Shown: positions 37,601 through 46,767, counted from the first letter of the stretch. The stretch is 64,000 nucleotides of DNA from Enterovibrio nigricans DSM 22720 (GCF_900167155.1 NZ_FUXU01000017.1:1-64000), one strand, 5' to 3'. Notes: generated by a model not told the origin, from the letters alone. Numbers and translations: made by a program.

Positions 37601-37647
37601 TATACCCAAGCAACCTGACCACGCAGGATTCAGGTTGTTTGGGTATA
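37601..37647. repeat. Palindromic intergenic repeat of the Vibrionaceae type
   Basis: TATACCCAAGCAACCTGA (37601-37618) and TCAGGTTGTTTGGGTATA (37630-37647) form an 18-bp inverted repeat with one G-T wobble and an 11-nt loop. The TACCCAAG...CTTGGGTA form resembles repeats I know from vibrio intergenic regions. It ends 26 bases before a yceI-like start codon. Confidence 0.65.
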
Positions 37648-37673
37648 AACCGTCAACAAAAAGGAAATGAAAA

Positions 37674-38255
37674 ATGAAAAGTATTTCGTCAGCAATTATT
37701 TTGGCTGTGTCTTTGTCCCCTTCTCTTACATTTGCATCAAGCGACTACACCGTTGTTAGTGATGCTTCTTCCATCAGCTTTGCCACCATCAAGAAAACCT
37801 ACGTTGTCGAACCGGCAAATCTCAGCGGTCTTGAAGGGAGTGTTGATGCTTCCGGCAAATTTAGTATTACCGCGCCAATATCTTCCGTTTCAACGGGGAT
37901 CCCTATCCGTAATCAACGGCTTAACGATCTGTTCTTCGATTCGAAAAAATTCCCGTCACTGAAGGTAGAAGGCCATGTTGATATGGCGGGGCTCGATAAG
38001 AACGGAACCATGTTGCAGCAGTCCATTCCCGCAAAAGTCACATTGTTTGGGAATACTAAAGACATCACCTTAGACATGAACATTATTAAGACTGATGACA
38101 GTATTTTCGCTTTCACTTATAAGCCCGTCATTATTAGTGGCGCGATCTTTGGCATCCCTGAAGAGAATCTTGAAAAAGTATCAGCCACGGTTGGCAACAT
38201 TGACATCTCAAGCACAGTGCCTGTTAGTGTGAGTTTGGTATTTAAAGAGAAATAA
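37674..38255 (+). CDS. YceI-like periplasmic lipid-binding protein, 193 aa
   Basis: Exported b-barrel protein of the YceI family, which bind polyisoprenoids or other amphipathic molecules. Signal peptide MKSISSAIILAVSLSPSLTFA with cleavage near residue 21. Then the YceI strands: YTVVSDASSISFATIKKTYV, GSVDASGKFSITAPISSVSTGIPIRNQRLND (the family's RNxxL step), FFDSKKFPSL and VTLFGNTKDITL. The start has AAGGAAATG just upstream. A large palindromic repeat precedes it and a bidirectional terminator ends it. Ligand and role unknown. Confidence 0.85.
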   Translation: MKSISSAIILAVSLSPSLTFASSDYTVVSDASSISFATIKKTYVVEPANLSGLEGSVDASGKFSITAPISSVSTGIPIRNQRLNDLFFDSKKFPSLKVEGHVDMAGLDKNGTMLQQSIPAKVTLFGNTKDITLDMNIIKTDDSIFAFTYKPVIISGAIFGIPEENLEKVSATVGNIDISSTVPVSVSLVFKEK

Positions 38256-38282
38256 AAAAAAGAGCCAGCAATCGCTGGCTCT
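38253..38282. terminator. Bidirectional terminator between yceI-like and aminotransferase genes
   Basis: AGAGCCAGC-AATC-GCTGGCTCT: 9-bp stem with an eight-A run on the left (for the minus-strand aminotransferase) and GTTTCTTTT on the right. Confidence 0.85.
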
Positions 38283-38302
38283 GTTTCTTTTCATTCTAAG
38301 TG

Positions 38303-39487
38303 CTATTTCACAACCGCCATCAATGCATCAGCCAGATAATCAATCCGCGACTCCGTCAAGCCTGCAATGTTTATACGGCTATCTCCAACAGCATAAATAG
38401 CAAACTCGTCTTTCAACCGAGCAACTTGCTCTTGCGACAAACCCAACATCGAGAACATGCCTTGGTGCTGCTTAATGAAGTTAAATCGGTCGTCACCACA
38501 GCGCGTTGCAAGTGCTGCGGTCAAGCCACTACGTAGCGTGATAATTCGGTTTCTCATCACATCCAGTTCAGCCTTCCATTCTTTTGTCAGTTCTTCACTT
38601 GAAAGAATGGTTTCAACAATGGCTGCCCCGTGATCAGGTGGCATTGTATAAGTAGAACGCGCAAGCTGGAGAATACGACCTTTTGCATTCATCGCTTCAT
38701 TGGCGTTTTTACCAATCACAATGGCCGCTCCAGTTCTCTCTCTGTACAAGCCAAAGTTTTTTGAACAAGAAGTGGCAATCAGCATTTCTTCCACACTGTC
38801 AGCCATTAATCTTACGCCATAGGCGTCTTCTTCTAGCCCTGCGCCGAAACCTTGATAGGCAATATCTACAAACGGGATGAAACCGTTTTTCTGTGCCAAT
38901 GCCGCAACAGCTTGCCAATGCTCTTGGCGAATATCTGCGCCTGTGGGGTTATGGCAACAACCATGGAGCAATACCACGTCATCAGGGCCTGCAGCTGCCA
39001 GCGCGTCAAGCATTGCATCAGCATCCACGGTTTTGGTTTCACTGTTAAAGTACGGGTAAAATTTTACCGTAAGCCCCGCAGCTTCCATCACTGGCTTGTG
39101 ATTCACATAGCTAGGATTACTGATCCAGACGGTAGTGATTGGCTTGGCTAAAAACATCAGATCAGCCAGCATACGCAGTGCACCGCTCGCACCTGGTGTC
39201 TGAACAGCGGCGGAACGACTGTAACCTGCCGTACCTTTCAACAGTAAGTCTGTCATCGCCTGATTGAAGCCTTCACTTCCCGACAAGCCAACGTAGCTTT
39301 TCGTGGTTTGCGTGTCAGCGAGAATGTGCTGTGCAGATTTTACGGCCTGCATGATGGGTGTCGCGCCTTGGCTGTCTTTATACACACCAATGCCCAAATC
39401 CATTTTTTCGTCGCGCGGGTCTGCGCGGAATGCCACGGAAAGTGAGAGGATGGGATCCTGCTGCGCAGGAGAAAGCAGGTTAAACAT
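38303..39487 (-). CDS. Aspartate/aromatic-amino-acid aminotransferase (class I), 394 aa
   Basis: PLP enzyme moving the amino group between aspartate or aromatic amino acids and 2-oxoglutarate. Conserved elements: GIGVYKD, the GASGALR loop, the HGCCHNPTG motif with the Asn/Gly that contact PLP, VDIAYQGFG, and the Schiff-base Lys in SCSKNFGLYRERTG. Length and motifs match AspC/TyrB; the sequence does not decide between aspartate and aromatic specificity. In V. cholerae such a gene lies next to nrdDG, as here (recalled, not checked). Transcribed alone with its own terminator. Confidence 0.93.
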   Translation of the reverse strand: MFNLLSPAQQDPILSLSVAFRADPRDEKMDLGIGVYKDSQGATPIMQAVKSAQHILADTQTTKSYVGLSGSEGFNQAMTDLLLKGTAGYSRSAAVQTPGASGALRMLADLMFLAKPITTVWISNPSYVNHKPVMEAAGLTVKFYPYFNSETKTVDADAMLDALAAAGPDDVVLLHGCCHNPTGADIRQEHWQAVAALAQKNGFIPFVDIAYQGFGAGLEEDAYGVRLMADSVEEMLIATSCSKNFGLYRERTGAAIVIGKNANEAMNAKGRILQLARSTYTMPPDHGAAIVETILSSEELTKEWKAELDVMRNRIITLRSGLTAALATRCGDDRFNFIKQHQGMFSMLGLSQEQVARLKDEFAIYAVGDSRINIAGLTESRIDYLADALMAVVK

Positions 39488-39712
39488 GAGATAACTTCCT
39501 TATCGAACACCTAATCCTTTGTATGTATAACGAAAGGCTGTATGGGTGCAAGTAAAAACAGCATCCTGAGAGTAGATTAACGTTGCACTGAAAGCATGTA
39601 GAGCGATTTCAACGTTTCTGCTTGTTATCGATGAACAGATGTTTCCCTGCATGTGCTCAGGACATGCACTACCTTCACTCAAATTCGCTCAGTATTTTTT
39701 GACCCGCAAATA

Positions 39713-39734
39713 CAAAAAAACCGCCATAGGCGGT
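39713..39734 (-). terminator. Terminator after the SEC-C protein gene
   Basis: ACCGCC-ATA-GGCGGT with seven further A residues on its left side, which read as a T-run on the minus strand, 19 bases beyond the SEC-C stop. Confidence 0.8.
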
Positions 39735-39752
39735 CATCTTGTTTCGCGTTGC

Positions 39753-40085
39753 TTATGCACAACACTTTTTGTACTTCTTGCCGCTACCGCAAGAGCATGG
39801 ATCATTACGGTTTGGCGTTTTCTCAAACACGATGGTTTTTGGTTTGTTGATAACAGTATCAAGTTCGACGGTGTTTTCTTCTTGATCAGCATCTACAACG
39901 ATAATCGCAACGATGCTGTGCTCAGCAACCAATGCTTCAATTTCTTCTTTGCGCTGCTCGCTTTTCACTGTCACTGTAACAGGAGACTCTTCCGTACCAA
40001 CCTTTACATCGCGGTTAACGTTATAGCCAGACATAACATGATTCTGTCTGGTTTCTTTGCGGCCTTTGTAAAACATTTTTGACAT
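39753..40085 (-). CDS. SWIM/SEC-C motif protein, PBPRA1643 type, 110 aa
   Basis: Small protein ending in a SEC-C zinc motif: [16 protein letters not shown] (about 95-110), with the zinc ligands in C-S-C and the final C-C. The N-terminal half ([36 protein letters not shown]) is the Vibrionaceae-type PBPRA1643 domain. SEC-C motifs are known from SecA and plasmid mobilisation proteins; the function of this small version is not known. No membrane span. Transcribed alone between the aminotransferase and a retropepsin-like gene. Confidence 0.85.
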   Translation of the reverse strand: MSKMFYKGRKETRQNHVMSGYNVNRDVKVGTEESPVTVTVKSEQRKEEIEALVAEHSIVAIIVVDADQEENTVELDTVINKPKTIVFEKTPNRNDPCSCGSGKKYKKCCA

Positions 40086-40167
40086 GGGATGCTCGTAAAA
40101 GTAGAAGTGACGCTAAGTAAGGCGGGGATTATACCCATATATGGCAATTGATAAAGTAATGATGTGT

Positions 40168-40698
40168 CTATTGCGCCTCAAGCGGCTTTGGCTGCACATA
40201 CTTTCTGCTTACGTCCACCATCGCGATGCCTTTGAGATAACTGCGCCCTAGTAACACAGGAAAAATCAAATGCTGTCGGTCTCGAAGGGTAAACTGTGTT
40301 GTTTCGGTCACATCACCAATAGTAATGGGTAATTCAACAACGTAACGACGGTCATACCCTTCAGCGCTCGATTGAATAATTCGGACAATCCGAACAACAG
40401 GTCGCTCAATCTCGCGACTTTCTCTCCCGTCATGTGCCAAGCGGAATTTAACCCATTTCTTGCCTTCTTTTTTGAAGGACTGAATATCAATGGCACTTAT
40501 CGAAGAGGTAGTAGCCCCAGTATCCACTCTTGCCTTAAGGGTGACGCCAACGGTATCAACCTTTACCCACTCCTTTTCTCCCATAATGAGTTTGCCATCC
40601 GGCGCGTGTTCGTAGTGTTGAGCATCAGCACTCGATGCTGCAAACGACAAAGGGCTTAAGCAAAGCAAGAAAAAGAAGGCAACAAATTTGTACTTCAT
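40168..40698 (-). CDS. Exported retropepsin-like (putative ATP-dependent zinc protease, PF05618) protein, 176 aa
   Basis: Matches the family called putative ATP-dependent zinc protease, whose fold resembles retroviral aspartic proteases. The catalytic-type motif is VDTGATTSS near residue 60, and the second lobe has FPVLLGRSYLKGIAMVDVSRKY. ATG 40698 gives a signal peptide (MKYKFVAFFFLLCLSPLSFA), so it works in the periplasm; the upstream in-frame starts give an unlikely leader. The enzymatic activity of this family is poorly documented. No obvious operon partner; nrdG ends upstream with its own terminator. Confidence 0.82.
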   Translation of the reverse strand: MKYKFVAFFFLLCLSPLSFAASSADAQHYEHAPDGKLIMGEKEWVKVDTVGVTLKARVDTGATTSSISAIDIQSFKKEGKKWVKFRLAHDGRESREIERPVVRIVRIIQSSAEGYDRRYVVELPITIGDVTETTQFTLRDRQHLIFPVLLGRSYLKGIAMVDVSRKYVQPKPLEAQ

Positions 40699-40765
40699 AA
40701 ATTCATCCATTCTATGAGGATTCGATACGTAAGGTGTTAGACGGCAAAAACGGCGCAAGTTCCCT

Positions 40766-40796
40766 AAAAATAACGCCGCTATGGTAAGCGGCGTTA
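40766..40796 (-). terminator. Terminator after nrdG
   Basis: A 10-bp stem TAACGCCGCT (40771-40780) and AGCGGCGTTA (40787-40796), with AAAAA on the left that reads as T5 on the minus strand, 22 bases beyond the nrdG stop. Confidence 0.88.
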
Positions 40797-40818
40797 TGAG
40801 GATAGACGAATTGGTGTA

Positions 40819-41289
40819 TTAACTTTGTGTCAAACGATGAACAATTTGATTCGAACTTCCTCGCCAAGGCAATGAAGGATCGGCAAGATCCTTTTCAAAC
40901 TTCCCATCGACTAACACATCAACAAGCTGAACGACTTCGCGCTGTGCATCCGTCAACTCAGCAAGCGTATACCCTGTCCATAGCCAAATGTCTTTGCCTT
41001 CACATTCCGCTTTCACGCGCTGAACCAGTTTAAGAATGGTTTCAACGTTTGCAGGGTGTAACGGGTCACCGCCACTGAGTGACAAACCGCGGCGTTTAAT
41101 ACGTGCGTCGTTAAGATCGGCAATGATCTTGTCTTCCATTGCCTGATCAAATAACGACCCTGAATCTAACGACCACGTTGACTGGTTATAGCAGCCTCGA
41201 CATTGGTGTTCACACCCGGCCACAAACAGGGTGCAACGCGTACCTTCGCCATTAACCACATCAACGGGGTAATACTGATGAACGTTCAT
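40819..41289 (-). CDS. nrdG: Anaerobic ribonucleoside-triphosphate reductase activating protein, 156 aa
   Basis: Radical SAM activase that generates the glycyl radical in NrdD. The cluster motif is CEHQCRGC, the CX3CX2C form, near residue 26, followed by SLSGGDPLHP, which is the SAM-binding GGE-like step. ATG 41289 lies 7 bases behind nrdD, with AAGG upstream; the longer frame from 41379 overlaps nrdD and is not needed. Forms an operon with nrdD; both are expected under anaerobic conditions. Confidence 0.95.
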   Translation of the reverse strand: MNVHQYYPVDVVNGEGTRCTLFVAGCEHQCRGCYNQSTWSLDSGSLFDQAMEDKIIADLNDARIKRRGLSLSGGDPLHPANVETILKLVQRVKAECEGKDIWLWTGYTLAELTDAQREVVQLVDVLVDGKFEKDLADPSLPWRGSSNQIVHRLTQS

Positions 41290-41296
41290 CTTTGCC

Positions 41297-43417
41297 TTAC
41301 ATGTGCTTAACGCGGCGTTTGACTTCTTCCTGCTTGCCATCATTGAATGGGCGCGCATCCGGGCTTCCCAAGTAACCACATACGCGACGCGTTACCGATA
41401 CTTTGGTGGAATCATGGTTGCCACAGCTCGGGCATACAAAGCCTTTGCTTGAACAATCAAACTCGCCGGTGAAACCACACTCGTAGCACTCATCGATTGG
41501 CGTGTTAGTCCCATAGTAGGGAACGCGCTCGTAGCTATAGTCCCAAACGTTTTCCAACGCTTCAACGTTATGCTGAATGTTTGGATATTCGCCGTAACAA
41601 ATGAAACCACCGTTCGCGATTGCTGGGTATGGCATTTCAAAATCGATCTTGTCGTAAGGGTTAACTTTCTTCTCAACATCCAAATGGAAACTGTTGGTGT
41701 AATACCCTTTATCTGTCACACCTGCAACGACGCCAAATTCCTTCGCATCGATCTTACAGAAACGGCTACACAGGTTCTCACTCGGCGTGCTGTATAGGCT
41801 GAATCCGTAGCCTGTTTCATTTTTCCAGCTGTCGGTCGCTTTGCGCAGGTATTCAACCACTTCAATGGCTTTCTGGCGCAGCATTTCTGAGTCGTAGACG
41901 TGATCAGCAGTACCGTACAACGCATTCACGGTTTCATGAATACCGATGTAGCCCAGTGAAATTGACGCACGGCCATTTTTGAAGATCTCGCTAACGTCGT
42001 CATCAGGGTTTAGACGAACACCACACGCGCCTTCCATATAGAGAATCGGAGCTACACGTGCTTTTACGCCTTGCAGACGCGCAATGCGTGTATCCAAACC
42101 TTCACGCGAAACAGCCAAGACTTCATCAAGCAGACGATAAAACTCGGTTTCATCACCCTGGGCACGCATTGCGACACGTGGCAAGTTAATGCTGATGACA
42201 CCGATGTTGTTTCGACCTTCGTGAATCAATTCGCCATTTTCTTCGTACGTGGACAAGAAGCTGCGACAACCCATCGGCGTTTTGAATGAACCCGTCACTT
42301 CAACAACACGATCGTAATTCAGGATGTCTGGGTACATGCGCTTAGACGCGCACTCCAAAGCCAATTGTTTCACGTCGTAATTTGGCTCGCCCTCTTTCAG
42401 GTTCAAGCCAGATTTCAGGCTAACCACCAGTTTCGGGAATACCGCCGTTTTACGGTTTTTACCCAAACCTGCGATACGGTTACGCAAGATAGACTGTTGA
42501 ATCATGCGTGCAGCCCATGATTCGCCCAAACCAAAACCGAAGGTCACGAATGGAGTTTGACCGTTTGCTGTATGCAGTGTGTTTACTTCGTATTCCAGTG
42601 ATTGGAATGCGTCATAACATTCTTTTTCAGTACGTGCTATCGCGTATTCTTCTGCGTTCGGAATGTCCCATTCGCGCGCAACTTCAAGGTGCTTCTCGTA
42701 GCTAATTTCGACGTACGGAGCCAGTACTTCGTCAATACGGTTGATGGTTGTACCACCGTAAATATGACTCGCCACCTGCGCGATAATCTGAGCAGTCACT
42801 GCCGTAGCGGTTTGAATGGACTTCGGCGTATCAATTTCCGCGTTACCCATTTTGAAACCATGAGTAAGCATGTTTTCCAAGTCCACCAACATGCAGTTAA
42901 ACATTGGGAAGAACGGTGCGTAATCCAAATCGTGATAATGGATATCGCCCATCTCATGCGCACGAACCACGGAGCGTGGCAACATATATTGCTTGGCGTA
43001 GTGTTTCGCGACGATACCTGCAAGCAGGTCGCGTTGTGTCGGAATAACCTTGCTGTCTTTATTTGCGTTTTCGTTAAGGATGTCGGAGTTTGTTTGCTCT
43101 ACCAAGCCACGGATCTCGTGACTCAACTGGCTCTTTTTCTCACGAATACTGTCCCTGTCATGACGGTACTCGATATATGCACGAGCGACAGCTTTGTATG
43201 GCCCTGCCATCAGGTGATTCTCAACGGCATCTTGAATTTGGTGTATTTCTACTTCTTCTAGGCGCATAAATTGAGATAAAACACCATCTGCCACTGCTGC
43301 TGCATAGGCTTGATCCATGTCTTCTACAGCATCAGCAGCACTTAAAACAGCTTCTTCAATACGCTTACGCTGGAAAGGTACGCGGCATCCATCGCGTTTG
43401 ATGACAACAGGTTTCAC
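41297..43417 (-). CDS. nrdD: Anaerobic ribonucleoside-triphosphate reductase, 706 aa
   Basis: Class III reductase producing dNTPs from NTPs without oxygen. N-terminal ATP-cone (about 3-95), catalytic barrel, a C-terminal zinc site (CYECGF and CPSCGN) and the glycyl radical Gly681 in RVCGYLG. The start is GTG 43417, with AGGAG 6 nt upstream; no ATG in frame is nearby. Transcription probably starts near 43647 from an FNR-type promoter, and an intrinsic terminator lies in the leader only 15-38 bases before the GTG, so expression is likely controlled by termination as well. nrdG follows after 7 bases. Confidence 0.96.
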   Translation of the reverse strand: MKPVVIKRDGCRVPFQRKRIEEAVLSAADAVEDMDQAYAAAVADGVLSQFMRLEEVEIHQIQDAVENHLMAGPYKAVARAYIEYRHDRDSIREKKSQLSHEIRGLVEQTNSDILNENANKDSKVIPTQRDLLAGIVAKHYAKQYMLPRSVVRAHEMGDIHYHDLDYAPFFPMFNCMLVDLENMLTHGFKMGNAEIDTPKSIQTATAVTAQIIAQVASHIYGGTTINRIDEVLAPYVEISYEKHLEVAREWDIPNAEEYAIARTEKECYDAFQSLEYEVNTLHTANGQTPFVTFGFGLGESWAARMIQQSILRNRIAGLGKNRKTAVFPKLVVSLKSGLNLKEGEPNYDVKQLALECASKRMYPDILNYDRVVEVTGSFKTPMGCRSFLSTYEENGELIHEGRNNIGVISINLPRVAMRAQGDETEFYRLLDEVLAVSREGLDTRIARLQGVKARVAPILYMEGACGVRLNPDDDVSEIFKNGRASISLGYIGIHETVNALYGTADHVYDSEMLRQKAIEVVEYLRKATDSWKNETGYGFSLYSTPSENLCSRFCKIDAKEFGVVAGVTDKGYYTNSFHLDVEKKVNPYDKIDFEMPYPAIANGGFICYGEYPNIQHNVEALENVWDYSYERVPYYGTNTPIDECYECGFTGEFDCSSKGFVCPSCGNHDSTKVSVTRRVCGYLGSPDARPFNDGKQEEVKRRVKHM

Positions 43418-43432
43418 TACTAGCTCCTCAAC

Positions 43433-43455
43433 AAAAAGCCCTGCTTACGGCAGGG
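43433..43455 (-). terminator. Intrinsic terminator in the nrdD leader
   Basis: On the minus strand: CCCTGC (43455-43450), loop CGTAA, GCAGGG (43444-43439), C, then TTTTT (43437-43433). It stands between the predicted nrdD promoter and the GTG start and ends 4 bases before the AGGAG site. It has a T-run only in the nrdD direction. Confidence 0.65.
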
Positions 43456-43653
43456 ATAGATAGGATTGTATCAATCTGGTGATGGGCGGAAACGTCTGAC
43501 TTTTTGCGTTTAACCACGACTGAAATACCCGAATCTTGTTCCTGCCTCCACAAAAAATAACGCGAAGAAAAGTCGCATTACACTCAAATGAGAGCAAGGT
43601 CAATAAATACAAAATGTAGGGGCATTCACACACAGAGATACAACATGTGGTGC

Positions 43654-43695
43654 ATTAGACGATTTCAGCGGAGCCAATACTTTGATTTAGATCAT
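43654..43695 (-). promoter_or_regulatory. FNR-dependent class II promoter for nrdDG
   Basis: FNR site on the minus strand ATGAT-CTAA-ATCAA (43695-43682), 9 of 10 bases of the TTGAT-N4-ATCAA consensus. A -10 element TCTAAT (43659-43654), one base off TATAAT, is centred 32 bases from the FNR centre. With a start near 43647 the FNR site lies at -41.5, exactly where class II FNR activators bind. An anaerobic reductase under FNR fits known biology. The rest of 43696-44005 shows no gene; the predicted leader is about 230 nt. Confidence 0.65.
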
Positions 43696-44005
43696 TGCAT
43701 ACATGCATGCGATTTTTATCTATTCGATTACTGTGCAATAAATTCAATATTCAAAAAAAGTCTGTAAAAAAATCCAACACAACACTCAAAATCACCATGT
43801 TGTAAAACGACCAAGATGACAATGTTCTACTATCCGGTTAAATGTACATCTTTGTCAGTAGTCAACAACGAATCGTTCAAAGGAGCCAACAACATCTAGC
43901 CCAATGAACACTCAGAGTTATTCTCATGGGCGCGCACAGCAAACATGACACACACCACTAGAAGTGTGAAAGAACACCCTAACCCAGCGCAGGATCCTCG
44001 ACTTA

Positions 44006-44950
44006 ATGATGCGTCAAAATCACCTTTCTCTGTCCCAGCTATTTCGTACTGTATGTGTTGCAGTCGTTGTTGCTCTGTCGGTGAAAGTTAGCAGTGCAAA
44101 CGCATCGTTAACCCTTGCGACATGGAATATGGAATGGCTGAGCGACAAAGGTGACATGATTCAAGGACAGAGAAATGCAGAAGACTACCTCATGATGCAA
44201 ACGGTGGTCTCAGTGTTAAACGCGGATCTTGTGGCATTTCAGGAAGTGGACAGTCTGGACACACTTGCTAAGGTTATCGACCCCGATGAATACAATTTCT
44301 TCTTATCTGATCGGGCGCAGTTTTACACTAAGAGCCGCAAAAGCAATCAGTTCACAGGCTGGGCTGTCAGAAAAAGTCTAGAGGTCATTGACCATGCCGA
44401 TTACGAACCTCTAGGCTTACCTACGTTTTTATCTCGCGGTCATTTACGCTACGGATCGTATATAGAAGTAAAAAGAAAAAACAGGCCACCATTACACCTG
44501 CTTTCTATTCATCTCAAATCAGGGTGCTTTGAAACACCCGTCCGTCGAAATAACAGCTGTAAAAAACTCGAACGACAAATTGATGCGCTGAATGTATGGA
44601 TTAAAACACGTCAAAAACTGGGGCAGGAATTTGTTATTGCGGGTGATTTTAATCATTACATGAATTCATCAAATGAATGGGTATGGGAATCATTAATAAA
44701 AAAAGCGGGTGAAGGCCTATTGATCAATCTTTCTGAGCACACGCGGGCCAAATGCAAAGCACGCAGATTTAATTACCGAACCAAACGTTGGGAGCAAGTC
44801 GTCTATGACAAATTGATTGACCATGTCATCGCCAGCCCCGGCGCCCTCTCCAGCACCGTTCCTGCTCTTGCAAAACAGTTTCGATATTCATACCACACAG
44901 TGGCAAATTATCGTCTTTCCGATCATTGTCCTGTTTATGTTGAACTATAG
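44006..44950 (+). CDS. Exported endonuclease/exonuclease/phosphatase (EEP) family protein, 314 aa
   Basis: DNase I-like EEP fold. Conserved elements: TLATWNMEWL near 38, the metal-binding Glu in LVAFQEVD near 78, HLLSIHLKSG near 168, the catalytic IAGDFNHYMN near 213 and the closing SDHCPVYVEL at the C-terminus. A signal peptide (VCVAVVVALSVKVSSANA, cleavage near 33) sends it to the periplasm or outside. Two Met codons, at 44006 and 44009, could start it; AGGA lies 11-14 nt upstream. Substrate (nucleic acid or phospholipid head group) cannot be told. Transcribed alone. Confidence 0.87.
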   Translation: MMRQNHLSLSQLFRTVCVAVVVALSVKVSSANASLTLATWNMEWLSDKGDMIQGQRNAEDYLMMQTVVSVLNADLVAFQEVDSLDTLAKVIDPDEYNFFLSDRAQFYTKSRKSNQFTGWAVRKSLEVIDHADYEPLGLPTFLSRGHLRYGSYIEVKRKNRPPLHLLSIHLKSGCFETPVRRNNSCKKLERQIDALNVWIKTRQKLGQEFVIAGDFNHYMNSSNEWVWESLIKKAGEGLLINLSEHTRAKCKARRFNYRTKRWEQVVYDKLIDHVIASPGALSSTVPALAKQFRYSYHTVANYRLSDHCPVYVEL

Positions 44951-45210
44951 CCATCTTATATAAATTTCTATACATTTCATGACAACACTTGCACGCTAAG
45001 ATAGCGGACCATTAATACTGGCTCTCTGCGCTTTCCACGTGCCACATATAACAATTTAAATACCAATTAAAACAATATTCTAATACGCCAATATACAATC
45101 CATTTCTTTCCTTATCTCAACGCAAAGTATCGGTTGTTTCTTCTTGCCATACCCCAATTAAAAAAGCTAATAAACAGGTCTATTAATAACTGCTGTATAA
45201 TGGATTATTC

Positions 45211-46755
45211 ATGGCGACACAAACATCACCCAAACCTCTCAATAAAAAAAGCTGGCTTGATCGTATAGAAAACGTTGGTAATAAAATTCCCGACATTACT
45301 ATGCTGTTCTTGTTCGCAACACTCATCTGCATCATGCTCTCGATGGTGCTATCACAAATTCAGTTTGATTACATACACCCTCTGACTAACAAACCTATTC
45401 AAGTGGTAAATCTCTTTACCTCAACAGAGTTGATGAGTTTGCTCAGTGCGATGGTGAGTAACTTTGTCAATTTCCCTCCGCTAGGTATTGTTATTGTGGC
45501 GACACTGGGAATTGGTATTGCAGAAGGCTCAGGTTATATCACCACAGCACTAAGAAAACTGCTGGCAGTGGTTCCTATGTCAGCCGTAACGCCTTCCGTG
45601 ATCTTCATTGGCATTTTGGCGCATGTGGCGTCTGACTCTGCTTATGTTGTTCTCATGCCCGTATCAGCGTATATCTTCTATAAATCAGGCAAGCATCCTT
45701 TAGCGGGTATCGCCGCCGGATTTGCGGGTCTGGCTGGTGGGTTCACGGCATCATACACCCCGTCTATTATCGACCCAATTCTGGCAGGTTTTACAGAGTC
45801 TGCTGCGCAAGTGTTAGACCCTACCTACGTCGTCAATGTTCTGTGTAATTTCTTCTATTCATTCGCCTCTACCTTTGCCGTTATTGGTGCCTGCTGGTAT
45901 GTGACGGACAAAATCGTTGAGCCGCGTCTGAAGCGCACTTTGCCTGTTGACGTCCCTCAAGTAGATGAAAACAGCGAAACACTGTCAGATGGCGAAGCAC
46001 GTGCGTTCAGGCTCGCCAACTGGACACTGTTGGGCATCGCTCTGCTCATGGTGGCCTTGATGGTACCTGAGTCATCGTTGTTCCGTGCGCCTGATGGTTC
46101 ACTCACCAGCCCTGCCGCGCCAGCAATGAAAACCATTGTTCCCATGTTGCTCATTTTCTTCACTGCACCTGGTTTGGTTTACGGCTTTGTTAGCGGAAAA
46201 TTCAAAACATCGAAAGATGTCACCAAATCCATGGAAAGTATTACGGCATCATTGATATCGTTTATCGTGTTTGCTTTCTTCTGTGCACAGTTCCTTTACT
46301 GCTTTAGCAAATCCAACATTGGTAGCCTGATTGCACTGTCTGGTGCTGAAGGTTTGAAAGCTCTAAACATGCCGGGCCAGTTGACCATCTTTGGTGTGAT
46401 TTTACTTACTGCAGTTCTGAACATCATCATTACCTCTGCATCATCAAAATGGGCGATTCTTGCCCCTGTTCTGGTGCCTATGTTAATGGCAGTAGGTATT
46501 TCACCAGAGTTAACACAAGCGGCGTTCCGAATTTCAGATAGCGCTGTCAACGTCAGCACCCCGATGTTTGCCTTCTATCCTTTGATCATTTCCTATATGC
46601 AGCGATACAGCAGCCAGGCGGGAATTGGTACCTTGGTCTCAATGATGTTGCCGTATACCGTTGCCCTGCTCTTCGCGTTAATGGCAATGCTTTATCTGTT
46701 CTGGGGATTCAATATCCCACTTGGCTTTAACAGTGGATACACGTACGGCCTTTAA
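45211..46755 (+). CDS. AbgT family transporter, 514 aa
   Basis: Inner-membrane transporter of the AbgT family (p-aminobenzoyl-glutamate uptake in E. coli; several marine members export sulfonamides by antiport). The fold is visible: about nine spans plus two hairpins, with NKIPDITMLFLFATLICI as the first span, and the signatures TPSVIFIGILAHVASDSAYVVLMPVSAYIF, GLAGGFTASYTPSIIDPILAG and SASSKWAILAPVLVPMLM near the second hairpin. It forms a likely two-gene operon with pepT 12 bases downstream, suggesting import of a peptide-like or glutamyl compound and cytoplasmic hydrolysis. Confidence 0.92.
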   Translation: MATQTSPKPLNKKSWLDRIENVGNKIPDITMLFLFATLICIMLSMVLSQIQFDYIHPLTNKPIQVVNLFTSTELMSLLSAMVSNFVNFPPLGIVIVATLGIGIAEGSGYITTALRKLLAVVPMSAVTPSVIFIGILAHVASDSAYVVLMPVSAYIFYKSGKHPLAGIAAGFAGLAGGFTASYTPSIIDPILAGFTESAAQVLDPTYVVNVLCNFFYSFASTFAVIGACWYVTDKIVEPRLKRTLPVDVPQVDENSETLSDGEARAFRLANWTLLGIALLMVALMVPESSLFRAPDGSLTSPAAPAMKTIVPMLLIFFTAPGLVYGFVSGKFKTSKDVTKSMESITASLISFIVFAFFCAQFLYCFSKSNIGSLIALSGAEGLKALNMPGQLTIFGVILLTAVLNIIITSASSKWAILAPVLVPMLMAVGISPELTQAAFRISDSAVNVSTPMFAFYPLIISYMQRYSSQAGIGTLVSMMLPYTVALLFALMAMLYLFWGFNIPLGFNSGYTYGL

Positions 46756-46767
46756 GAGATAACAATA

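Noticed and set aside
43445-43633. 62-codon frame in the nrdD leader, ending in the terminator loop
   Set aside because: Its position suggests a leader peptide, but the start is GTG without a ribosome binding site and the composition is not regulatory (no run of one amino acid codon).
45196-45208. TATAAT 10 bases before the AbgT start, suggesting a leaderless mRNA
   Set aside because: No -35 element at the correct spacing, and a weak GGA ribosome binding site precedes the ATG; likely chance in A/T-rich DNA.
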